This document shows, piece by piece, positions 19,441 through 30,535 of a stretch of DNA of 64,000 nt. A program made the position numbers and the translations under genes. Within the stretch, counting starts at the first letter, position 1. Each line of letters opens with the position of its first letter. The DNA comes from Isoetes taiwanensis (Eukaryota > Streptophyta > Lycopodiopsida > Isoetales > Isoetaceae): the NCBI GenBank assembly GCA_021234155.1, contig JAJEKV010000005.1, positions 7,618,216 through 7,682,215 on the forward strand, read 5' to 3'. Under the pieces are notes generated by a model that did not search any database, was not told the origin of the DNA, and saw only the letters and a list, made by a program, of their open reading frames with translations.

Positions 19441-22376
19441 AGGCGGGGGCATGTAGCATTCTGAGAAGGTCCCGCACCCCCCTTGTCAGAAACTTTGGTT
19501 TAAATTCTTGAGATAGTCTAGGAGAAGTTAAACCTGCATAGGCCCTCGCAACCTCGGTTGGTGGGTGGGTTTTTTTATTAAAGTAAAAATAACAAAAACA
19601 TTTATTTGTTAGAAATGTTAACATATGGAAAAGAGAAATTTCATATTGGTACTTTGAGGTTGCATTGGCCTTGTTGCATTTTTGGAAAAGGCATGTCCTC
19701 GTTACATGCAAGTTGCCACTTGCTACTGCCTAAGCAAAAGCTTTGTTGCATGTGCATGTGTGACATACTTTACCTCTTATAGTCTTATGACCACTTGGAA
19801 AAAGAAAAAAGCTAAGGATGGCGACTTGCAAAGAAAAGAGAGGTAAATTGGTTCTACCATAAAAGGACATAAGTGTTAAAAGGATGGGAGCATATCCATA
19901 TGAAGAAGAAATGAAGATGCATGTAAATTGTGAAAATTTGGGAGACGTTAAAGCTTTAGCTTATACAATGTGGATTTTTTATTTTTGGGTATCTTGTGAC
20001 TAATGGCTAAGATTTGAACAGCTAAGATGGATTCTAGGATTTCGAAAGATGGATTCTAGGGTTTTGAAAGATGGATTCTAGGTTTCTGATATACATAGGC
20101 TAGGGATTCGTCTAACCAGCCGTCAACTAATGGCATTAGCAGATGTGAGCACTGGCAATCTGTCAAGCAAGCTGGGAGTTAAAATACGAAAGCGAGTGCT
20201 TTCACATTTTTATGAAGAGGGTTTTCCTTGCACTCTATTTTGTTCAACGGCATGGTCGGTTTGATCATTCTCGCCAACAAGGATTCGTAGATTTTAGAGC
20301 TATGGCCGGAAGATTAAGAAGGCAACGAGGGCTTATGCGCCGCCATGAACAAATGAGTCAACTGAGTTATCCCCGAGTGCAATACAATCGTTTCTATTTA
20401 GGATTATTGATTTCATAATGCTATTTGCAGATGCTACACCTCTATAACTGGGTTTTTGTTGTAATATGCTTGAAAATGCTTTGGCCTTTGCTCTTAGTTT
20501 TGATATTAAGAAAATAAACCTCAGATTCATTTGATAGAGTATTTGATAGAGTATTGCTTGCTGGAAAATGTTTAACATTATAGGGACTTCCAATACTTGC
20601 TGGAAAATGGTTAACATTGCTTCCTCAGATTCATTTGATAAGAGTATTGCTTGCTGGAAAATGGTTAACATTGTAGGGACTTCCAATATTTGCTGCTTCT
20701 GAGCTTTAAGCTTAGCTAAGAGGGCTTTTAAAACTAGATCTGCAAGTCTTATTACCTTGGGATCTTTTGCTCTTGAACTAATGATGGTGTGCAGGATGAT
20801 ATGCTGCAACTATATAATTGGGTTTGTGATATAATGTATTGAAAAATGCTGCTTGCTCTTATTTTTTATATGAAGAAATCAACCTTAGATCCATTTGATC
20901 TAGAATTGGTTTAATACCTTAGGGACTTCCAAGGTTTGATGTTTTTGAGCTTTAGCTTAACTAAGGGGCTCTTAGAACCAGATCTACAAAGATCTACAAG
21001 GCTAAATTATTCCATGAAGTTTAGGCAGCGCAAAAGGCTTTGAATTCTGCATAAATAGCCATATTTGATTATAGACTGACATGCAGCTAGATGGTACTGC
21101 GTATGACCAGATCTGATGGTTTTCTTATTAATTTTGCATGTCCATGTTGCCTTTTATGCATGGTGAAGGGGATAACCCAAGATAACCTATAGCTTACCTG
21201 TTAGTGCTGTCATAATTACCCTTCTTAGGCTAATTTTTGGCTGGTTCACTGCAGGTAACCAGATTTCTTGCTCCATGCTTTGGTGAATTTCTCTATTTTC
21301 TCTCAAGCTTATGGTTGGAGGTATTTACAAGACTTCAAGTAAGAATGTTCTAAATGACATGATGCTTTACAACGAAAATGTATTTAGATGCCTATGGCAA
21401 ATGTAAGAGATGTATGCAGAAAATAAATGATCTGCTATGCTGTAATGCTCTTTATAGTGCAACATATGGAATACAAGTTTGTGGCTTATTGTTTCGGAAA
21501 AAGAAGTATTCGCACAATATTGAAAGATATGGAATATAAGATTTTGACTTATTGTCTCCAGAAAAAAGAATATAGGCATAGAATATGATTTGAAGTATTT
21601 GATATTATAACAAATAAGCCTAGTCTTGGCCAGGAAAATATTACCTGTATGTTTTCTTGGGCTGCTAATTGCAGACTTGATATTCTTGCAAAGAGTATTA
21701 AGGATGGAAGTCTGGTGACAGATTTAAAAGGTTTTTTTTCTAAATTCAGTTTTCTAGTTATACTAGAAACCAGGACTAAGGTCTTAATTTTGACAGGTAA
21801 AACTTAAACTTGATAATACTAATCCTTGTGTTAATTAAAATACAGGATGAGGAAAAGAATTCCAAAATGGATGATTATGATGTTAGTAACAAATGGATAA
21901 AAGAGCTGGTATTGGTCAAATATCATAGTGATTCCATGCTACTATTATAGTAGAATTTGACATTTGTCTAAAAATGCATTTGCTGTTTCCTAAATCATCA
22001 GTGAGACATGATCTCAAAGAAAAATAGTTAACACATCCAAATGATGGCGGCCTTGTGACATTCAAACAAAATCAGTTTTCTAGACAAGTTATACAACCTA
22101 AAGGATATGATATATACCCTAAGATCGCTGATGTAGGAGCCGAATGGACCGACTATTACTTTCTCGCGGCAATGGCTTTGCGGGGAAAGCACATATGCAA
22201 AGGACAAGCGTATGGAGAATTGCTCTATGAAATCCAAATGACAATAATTTTCGTGCTTGTTGTACAATTGTGTCCACATTATCCACACTCTGTGAAAAAC
22301 AATGTCGTAAGTTATTTTGCATAATGAAAGTAGTGGAAATTCTTATATTTAGTGAAATATTTATAGGCATGGGGAA
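19441..22376 (+). repeat. Array unit 2
   Basis: Complete unit of about 2936 bases. Its 5' pseudoknot has stem 1 gcggg/cccgc and stem 2 'ttctgagaagg' (19459-19469) with 'ccttgtcagaa' (19481-19491, one mismatch). ORF1 stub at about 21846-21950. The block around 20270-20400 differs from other units mostly at CAG/CTG words. Confidence 0.8.
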
Positions 22377-23207
22377 GGCGGGGTTTGATATCGCTTCGTT
22401 AGGTCCCCGCACCCTTTGTCAGAAACTTTTGGTTTAAATTCTTGAGATAGTCTAGGAGAAGTTAAACTCAAGATAGGCCCCTCGCAACCTCGGTTGGTGG
22501 GTGGGTTTTTTTATTAAAGTAAAAATAACAAAAACATTTATTTGTTAGAAATGTTAACATATGGAAAAGAGAAATTTCATATTGGTACTTTGAGGTTGCA
22601 TTGGCCTTGTTGCATTTTTGGAAAAGGCATGTCCTCGTTACATGCAAGTTGCCACTTGCTACTTCCTAAGCAAAAGCTTTGTTGCATGCGCATGTGTGAC
22701 ATACTTTACCTCTTATAGTCTTATGACCACTTGGAAAAAGAAAAAAGCTAAGGATGGCGACTTGCAAAGAATATAAAAGAATAGAATAGAATAGAATAGA
22801 ATAGAATAGTTTTTTTAACGTCCACGAAGACCAATAGGTCATGGGACCCATACAATGGGCTAGTACAATCATTACTACTAGGATTAAAAAACCCCTGCCT
22901 CGAAAGGTTTTCAAGGGAAAAACCTTTGCAGTAATGATGATACTAGACAAGCTTAGATAATGACTACTGAGGGCTCAGTAATTGCAGACGTTTATCTAGA
23001 ACCTCAAGTATGTATAATGCCAAGTCATGCACAGATGGTGCGCTGAGAAGTTGTGGAAGCGTGGAATAGAATGCTAAGGTCGAAAAATGATTCCGAACTA
23101 TCTCAAAAGGTGGCAACTCCGAAGAGTATGGCTTTCATCTTCAATAACCTCAGAATCGCAACAAAGTAATATAGTCTCGCCGCGCAAGAATTGCGGCCGC
23201 TCCCCAT

Positions 23208-23772
23208 CTACCGCCTCAACCGTAGCACTGTGGGACCCCGCGGCGAATTGATGCAATAGCTACAAGCTTGTTCCCGACAATGAAGCAAGCAAATAAGCTT
23301 GGGGCCCCGTGCCAAAGTGGGATTTATGTGTGCATGATAATGACCAGCCACTTGGGCCAAAGTAATCTGCGTCCCATATCTTTTGAGAAAACGACCATTA
23401 AGATATTGTTGCAAAAGCTCGGGATCGAATCGGCAAGCATCGGCAAAGGTTCGGTTGCACGTTCCCAACCGGGCAAACCATGTAGTGCAATGCTCTTTCC
23501 AACATCGCTTCAAACGCCGAGGAGATTCAGCCATGGCAAGTGCAAGAACAGGATACCTAACATCGCCCATGTGGTGCACCTTGCGGATATAGTGGAGATG
23601 GCGCTTCATGGCGTAATGTTGAAGAGGCCAAAAACCCGCCTCTTTGTAAAAGAATAGCATAGGGCACCGTTGTTTTAACTCCAAGGTCGTAAGTGAGAAA
23701 GGACTTTTGCACCCGGCTCCAAGCTCTCCCAAGCACTAGCACTAATGGCGTGCCCCCACACTTCGTAACCAT
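23208..23772 (-). pseudogene. LINE ORF2 C-terminal region
   Basis: Two overlapping minus frames cover the conserved end of the LINE polyprotein: FLTYDLGVKTTVPYAILLQ and then EAGFWPLQHYAMKRHLHYI, a segment repeated almost word for word in the LINE fragment at 61461-61811 (ETGFWPLQHSAMRRHLAYF). A cysteine/histidine-rich tail follows (CLLHCREQACSYC). The frame switches between the two parts, so it is broken. Confidence 0.65.
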
Positions 23773-24019
23773 ACAAGAAAACAGGCTCTACCAAAGCCCA
23801 AACAAGTGGGCTTTCCGTGGCCAATCATGAATTTCTCGCAAAAAACAATTGTTTTGCATTGCATAGAGTGCTCTCCATCCAGCCAGCCACCGGCTTGGTA
23901 ATACAATTGTTCCCGAGTGTGTTCTTACGTAATTCTACACCAAGATACTTGTAGCTATCTACAACTTCAACTTCAAGGGCTATCATAGTGCATAGGGGAA
24001 CATTGTGACGAAGATTGAA

Positions 24020-24892
24020 CTACCAAAAGCTTGGTCTTTTGCGATTAACACGCAGACTGTGTTCTCCACGTAAACCGTGGCAGAAAGCATGTAAATGTTG
24101 CCGCATACTAGCAAAATGTGCCGGTGAAACATCATCAGCATACATAAGTTGCCTAATGATATAGTGTGCCAAATGTGGACCTCCGCCGCCATGATTATCA
24201 AGCCATTCTTCCAATTGATCAATGTACAAGCCAAAAAGTGTAGGAGATAAAGGGCAACCCCGATTTAACTCCAATATTGCTAGTGATTTGAGTACCCGAT
24301 GCCGGAAATTTAGCAAAAACCCTTTCATAGAGCCGATAAACCGCATTTTGAAGATCTTGTGGAACCCAAGTGCCCGCAAAAGCGGCCGCCAAAGAAGCTC
24401 GCGGCAGTAATCAGATCAAAAGCGTAAGTAAAATCTACAAAGCATATATAGAGGTCTTGTTTCAAACTTCGACTATGTTCAATAAGCATGCGAATGTGAA
24501 AATATGGTCTATTGTAGAATGGCATGGACGAAAAGCCCCGCCTCCCCTACAAAGACGCGCATACACCAAGATGTTACGCCCATGATGTCAACCGCTTCAA
24601 GAAGACCCGGCTAAGAGCTTTGAAAATATGGAACTTACCATGATCATGCGATAATTAGAAGGGTCATGCTTATCACCGCTTTGTAAATTGGTACGACCTT
24701 ACCGACAAATTTAAGTTTACGCAAGCCTTCTTGCAAAGCTTGATTTAAAAGAGTAGTGATGATTGGAAGCAATAGCGGACCCCCATTTAAGCAATTCTCG
24801 CTTGCAAACCTTGAAGATCGAGACTTGCCATTAGATAGATGCCGCAATCCTTCTTTGACTTCCTCCTCCCTCCGTGAATTGAAGAATATCAC
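24020..24892 (-). pseudogene. LINE reverse transcriptase domain (broken)
   Basis: Read 24892 to 24020: fingers segment with LLNQALQEGL and VVPIYKA, motif A as YICFVDFTYAFD (in the frame at 24525-24325), motif B as RGCPLSPTLFGLYID, and catalytic motif C as LMYADDV (frame 24379-24020). This order and the RGCPLSP-YADD pairing identify a non-LTR RT. At least two frame changes separate the motifs. The clade (L1, RTE or other) cannot be fixed by eye. Confidence 0.85.
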
Positions 24893-25593
24893 CTACCAAA
24901 GGAGGCAATGTAATTAAGGACCCCGGGATGATCATATAAGTGGACCAATCGCCATCCCATTGCTGCATAGAAATATGTCCAAGGGTAGGAGGTGGTCGAT
25001 ATAATATTTTATGCTTGAAGGTCCGAGGCTCACGTGAAGCAGAATTCAAACATTTGCTTCCGTGCTCGGCAACAAAGCGTGCCTTCTTGCGCTTCAAAAC
25101 AGACTTATAATTATGAATGGCATTATGTCGCTGTGATCTGGCTCAACTATCATTCGCAATTGTTTTTTAAGCCGCTTTGCGCCTTCATCAAACCGGGCAT
25201 TTCTAGGAAAGGATTTCCTACCAAAGATGAGCAACAACACCGGCGCGTGTACCAAAGCAAGAGACGCAATGAAGTAAGCAAAGTATCGCAAATGTTTGCA
25301 TTACGCCTTGAAGAGTTGGGTAATCCAAAAATACCGCAAGCCGCCAGAGCTAATGTCCGTTCATATTCAAAAGATCTAGAATAAGTCAAGCGAATGCGAG
25401 GGATGTGAGCCCGGATAGCAATGGGTTGAAGAGGTGGAAGTCGCCACTTTAATGACAAATAAAGTGGATAGTGATCAGATTTTATCTCCTCATCTCTATG
25501 CCTTGTGCCAATTCGAAAATCTGAAATGAGATCCAAGGCTTGCACTTGGGAAATGACATAATCAACAACACTAGTACCACCACCCCTATCCCG

Positions 25594-26275
25594 TCATGCG
25601 CATGTAATACCTTTAGATTGTGGCCATTGCTCTAAGCCATTACAAAGTACCATCTCAAAGACTTCACACAAACCGGATGAGCTCCCTTCCAAATGTTGAG
25701 ACGGGTTTATTAGCATCAGCGATGAACGTGGAAAGATCAGATCATTAGCGCACATCCATAAAGGGTCACGAACATCCTCAAGTATGAGTTGAGCAGCTTG
25801 CATTTCAGCAGTGCGAGCATTGAAATCACCAAGAAGAATAACATGCCCCAACTGTTTGAATTGAGCAATGTCATCATAAAGATCACCATAAGGATCACTG
25901 CGAGCGACATCATATTCATCATAAAAAGGTGATGATGTAGGTGGGAAGTAACAGGCAGCAACAAAAATGGTACTACTATTGTGGCAATGAAGTTTGATCC
26001 ACATGTAGCGATTATATCTATCAGCTTTATGAAGCGGATATATGGAGCAAGGGCATCCTTGAAATAGCAAGCAACTCCACCGCAACCTCGTTGCCCATGA
26101 CATTCATTAAATAATGAAAAGAATTGATAGCCCAGAAATGAGGTAGCCGCTTTGGCTGAATGCTCCCACGCCTCCATGAGCGTAATGATATCCATATCTT
26201 TGCAATAGGATTCAAGCCATCACCTTTACGCCGTGGAAAACCTCGACAATTCCAGGACACCAACCTAAGGCACAT
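25594..26275 (-). pseudogene. LINE apurinic/apyrimidinic-type endonuclease domain (broken)
   Basis: Starts RLVSWNCRGFPRRKGD, the usual N-terminus of the AP endonuclease of LINE ORF2, then ITLMEAWEHS (ETK/E-type motif) and, in the overlapping frame, HVILLGDFNART, the GDFNA metal-site motif. SDHYPLYLSL, the final SDH motif, lies downstream near 25460 in yet another frame. The domain nicks target DNA to prime reverse transcription. Frame changes make it inactive as read. Confidence 0.85.
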
Positions 26276-27216
26276 TTCCTAGGAAGGTACATTTGAGGTA
26301 TGATCGGTCGAACCGAGGAGGTCGGAGCAATAGAGGCGGCAAAGCGCAAAGTGAGAGAAAGAATATCAGGCAGCAGCAGCAAAGATCAAGGGTACCATTA
26401 GCAACATCATGAGAGGAATGGCCTTGGAGCGTAAGAAGATGTGGTGGGTGCGTAAGATGGAACAACACGAGGCGATTTGCAGCATTGGTATGTGCATGGG
26501 AAATGGGAGAATGGACTTTAACACCAGCAGTATGAGTGGCCTGAGCATGATGAAAGACTTCAGCAAAGGTTGCATGTGATGGTGTAAAAATACGTAGTTT
26601 TCCACGAATCGGTCAGCGACTTTACCACCATTCTTTTGAATGTCATGGACCTTTGCAAATTAAAGGCGTCTCGGCTAACTGTTGGGACTTAGTAAGATCA
26701 AAATCCGGATAGAGATGTCCCTTTCAATTGCTTGGCCCTTGCTTGAGGATATCCATTTTAGTACTCAAATTTTGCAATCAAAATTTCACTATGCGCGGGT
26801 GGTGGGGATGCAATGCTCCAACCCTATGTCGCAAGGACAACAACCGGTGTTGTGAAGTCCAATTTAGCTAACACCAAAGTCTGTACCTTCATTGCAAGTC
26901 CTCCGATGCTTCTTCCGCATGCCACGAATTACCGAGATTAATCGACGGTTGTGCCTATCAATGTATTCTCTACCTCGAAAGCGGCATATAGATGCGGATG
27001 TAGATGCAAAACCCGTTACATGAGAGTTTTGAAATTGGGGAGGATGAACTAGGCATGGATCTCACATTAGGATCATGATGTCAGTGAAGAAGAAGTTGGA
27101 GGTGCCTTAGTTGCATGAGAATAGAAACGTTCCAAGGCAAAGAACTCGACTAGATGTGTCCTTAGCAAGCTCACCACTTGGCGGTCATGCTTTCTTCCAA
27201 TGCTCGCATGCGAGTA

Positions 27217-27883
27217 TTACAACCTCGTAGACACCTCGAGACATGGCGGAGTAAATCTTGTCTTTGCTTGCCAATATCTATCATTAGGTGCTCCACAAAT
27301 CATATGACAAGCAGCAAACTCCAACTTTATACCCTCAATTGCTTCCCAAAGCTTTGCATGTTCAAAGATGAATTTTGCCGATGGCGTTGCAAGGTCATTA
27401 CGACACTTTGCCAATTCAGATTTCAATGCACATTGAAATTGTGTCATCTCTTGTTGCTGCATGTGCAAAGTAGTCGTAAGAATGTCAAGCTTGTTCTCTA
27501 GATCTTTTTGAAGCAAATTGACATAGAGAGGAAGACGTCTTTGGACGAGGGACCTTGGAGAAATCATCCGGGGTCAATGCCTCGAAGAGTCCGCTCCCTT
27601 TCATCATCTCGAGTTGAACCTCCAACGCATGTTGGAGGTGTGGCCGAAAGCAATATGCACTTCCAACACACAGCGTGATGCAATCTGCTCCCCCATCAAA
27701 GATCGGCACCATGTGGTGAATCTCCAACGCGTGTTGGAGGTTTGTTTGGGCCAGCTTACACCGCCAACACCGTAACGGATGTAATCCGCTCTCCATCATC
27801 ATGTGTTGAACCTCCAACGCATGTTGGAGGTTCGTCTGGGCCATTTGCTCCATCAACACACGTGGGAATTTTATGATGGACAA
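27217..27883 (-). pseudogene. LINE ORF1-like region with peptide repeats and coiled coil
   Basis: The frame 27883-27485 has three copies of a peptide AQTNLQHALEVQHM or close variants. The DNA under each copy holds a palindrome 'cctccaacgcatgttggagg' at about 27614, 27720 and 27810. The overlapping frame 27567-27217 is rich in heptad-like Leu and Glu/Lys (YVNLLQKDLENKLDILTTTL), suggesting a coiled coil, a common ORF1 trait. No RRM or zinc knuckle recognised. One frame change lies between the two parts. Confidence 0.5.
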
Positions 27884-28310
27884 CGCTTATCCCGCTTGAG
27901 AGTAAAGATGCAATGCCCTATTTAATGTTTGCTGTTTAAGATGAGCATCTTTATTGAGAGATCGAGTCACATCACCTTTGTAACCGTTATCTTTGTTCGT
28001 GGATCTGAGAGACTTCAAGGGGTGACGAGCAGGCCCTGATGAATTTGGCTGATCAAAGGGATTAATACCCACCATAGAAAAGTCCCCTAGCTGCTGCAGA
28101 GGAATTGAAGGAGCCATTACTTCCAGAGGGCCGAAATGGGCTGATCTATAATAAAAAGCAGTCCCGAAATCAAAAAGTCCAAAAAGCTGAAACGTATGAG
28201 GATGCAAATGGTCCGAATCATATGTCGTTGGAAAGATCTAGGCATAAGCTTTCCAACGAGCCCGAAATCACCTGATTCTGATGTCTCTAGCTCAAGTTAT
28301 GAGCTCGAGA

Positions 28311-28428
28311 AGTTTTGCCGTCGGGCACCAAAAAGGCAGGCGCCAAAAGGAGCGCCTGCACCATGAGAGCGCCTGCACCAGGAGGAGAAATTATTTTACG
28401 AGCGCCTGCACCAGGAGGAGAAAAGAGA
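28311..28428 (-). repeat. 5'-end short repeats of the LINE
   Basis: Three copies of 'gcgcctgcaccaggaggag' or a close variant, read on plus, at about 28355-28428. They sit at the 5' terminus of the LINE and could be promoter repeats or template-switch products. Confidence 0.6.
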
Positions 28429-30535
28429 GGTAAATTGGTTCTACCATAAAAAGACATAAGTGTTAAAAGGATGGGAGCATATCCATACGAAGAAGAAATG
28501 AAGATGCATGTAAATTGTGAAAATTTGGGAGACGTTAAAGCTTTAGCTTATACAATGTGGATTTTTTATTTTTTGGTATCTTGTGACTAATGGCTAAGAT
28601 TTGAACAGCTAAGATGGATTCTAGGATTTCGAAAGATGGATTCTAGGGTTTCGAAAGATGGATTCTAGGTTTCTGATATACATAGGCTAGGGATTCGTCT
28701 AACCAGCCGTCAACTAATGGCATTAGCAGATGTGAGCACTGGCAATCTGTCAAGCAAGCTGGGAGTTAAAATACAGAGCAGGCTTTCACATTTTTGTGAA
28801 GAGGGTTTTCCTTGCACTCTATTTTGTTCAACGGCATGGTCGGTTTGATCATTCTGCCAACAAGGATTCAGAGATTTTAGAGCTATGGCCTGGAAGATTA
28901 AGAAGGCAACGAGGCTTATGCTGGCCATGAACAAATGAGTCAACTGGAGTTATCCCTGGAGTGCAATACAATCAGGTTCTATTTAGGATTATTGATTTCA
29001 TAATGCTATTTGCAGATGCTACACCTCTATAACTGGGTTTTTGTTGTAATATGCTTGAAAATGCTTTGGCCTTTGCTCTTAGTTTTGATATTAAGAAAAT
29101 AAACCTCAGATTCATTTGATAGAGTATTTGATAGAGTATTGCTTGCTGGAAAATGTTTAACATTATAGGGACTTCCAATACTTGCTGGAAAATGGTTAAC
29201 ATTGCTTCCTCAGATTCATTTGATAAGAGTATTGCTTGCTGGAAAATGGTTAACATTGTAGGGACTTCCAATATTTGTTTGCTTCGAGCTTTAAAGCTTA
29301 GCTAAGAGGGCTTTTAAAACTAGATCTGCAAGTCTTATTACCTTGGGATCTTTTGCTCTTGAACTAATGATGGTGTGCAGGATGATATGCTGCAACTATA
29401 TAATTGGGTTTGTGATATAATGTATTGAAAAATGCTGCTTGCTCTTATTTTTTATATGAAGAAATCAACCTTAGATCCATTTGATCTAGAATTGGTTTAA
29501 TACCTTAGGGACTTCCAAGGTTTGATGTTTTTGAGCTTTAGCTTAACTAAGGGGCTCTTAGAACCAGATCTACAAAGATCTACAAGGCTAAATTATTCCA
29601 TGAAGTTTAGGCAGCGCAAAAGGCTTTGAATTCTGCATAAATAGCCATATTTGATTATAGACTGACATGCAAAATTAGATGGTAATCTGCATGATGACCG
29701 GATCCGATGGTTTTCTTATTAATTTTGCATGTCCATGTTGCCTTTTATGCATGGTGAAGGGGATAACCCAAGATAACCTATAGCTTACTTGTTAGTGTTG
29801 TCATAATTACCCTTCTTAGGCTAATTTTTGGCTGGTTCACTGCAGGTAACCAGATTTCTTGCTCCATGCTTTGGTGAATTTCTCTATTTTCTCTCAAGCT
29901 TATGGTTGGAGGTATTTACAAGACTTCAAGTAAGAATGTTCTAAATGACATGATGCTTTACAACGAAAATGTATTTAGATGCCTATGGCAAATGTAAGAG
30001 ATGTATGCAGAAAATAAATGATCTGCTATGCTGTAATGCTCTTTATAGTGCAACATATGGAATACAAGTTTGTGGCTTATTGTTTCGGAAAAAGAAGTAT
30101 TCGCACAATATTGAAAGATATGGAATATAAGATTTTGACTTATTGTCTCCAGAAAAAAGAATATAGGCATAGAATATGATTTGAAGTATTTGATATTATA
30201 ACAAATAAGCCTAGTCTTGGCCAGGAAAATATTACCTGTATGTTTTCTTGGGCTGCTAATTGCAGACTTGATATTCTTGCAAAGAGTATTAAGGATGGAA
30301 GTCTGGTGACAGATTTAAAAGGTTTTTTTTCTAAATTCAGTTTTCTAGTTATACTAGAAACCAGGACTAAGGTCTTAATTTTGACAGGTAAAACTTAAAC
30401 TTGATAATACTAATCCTTGTGTTAATTAAAATACAGGATGAGGAAAAGAATTCCAAAATGGATGATTATGATGTTAGTAACAAATGGATAAAAGAGCTGG
30501 TATTGGTCAAATATCATAGTGATTCCATGGTACTA

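Larger units (their letters stand above)
22771..28428 (-). mobile_element. Non-LTR retrotransposon (LINE) inserted in array unit 3
   Basis: A minus-strand element of about 5.66 kb. Borders come from other units, which read 'cttgcaaagaaaagagagg' without interruption; 'agaa' is present at both edges and may be a short target duplication. From 5' (28428) to 3' (22771): triple 5' repeat, ORF1-like region, apurinic endonuclease, RT, C-terminal region, and a (TTCTA)n tail. All coding parts are frame-broken. The 3' end sequence before the tail ('aacgtcc' read on plus) is shared with the fragment at 60711-61811. Confidence 0.85.

Noticed and set aside
21367-21579. 70-codon antisense frame (MPIFFFLETISQ...) repeated in array units
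   Set aside because: AT-rich antisense of the leader, cut by small changes in other units; no sign of selection or a known family.
24020-24379. The LINE as an active element
   Set aside because: Endonuclease, RT motifs A and B/C, and the C-terminus are in different frames.
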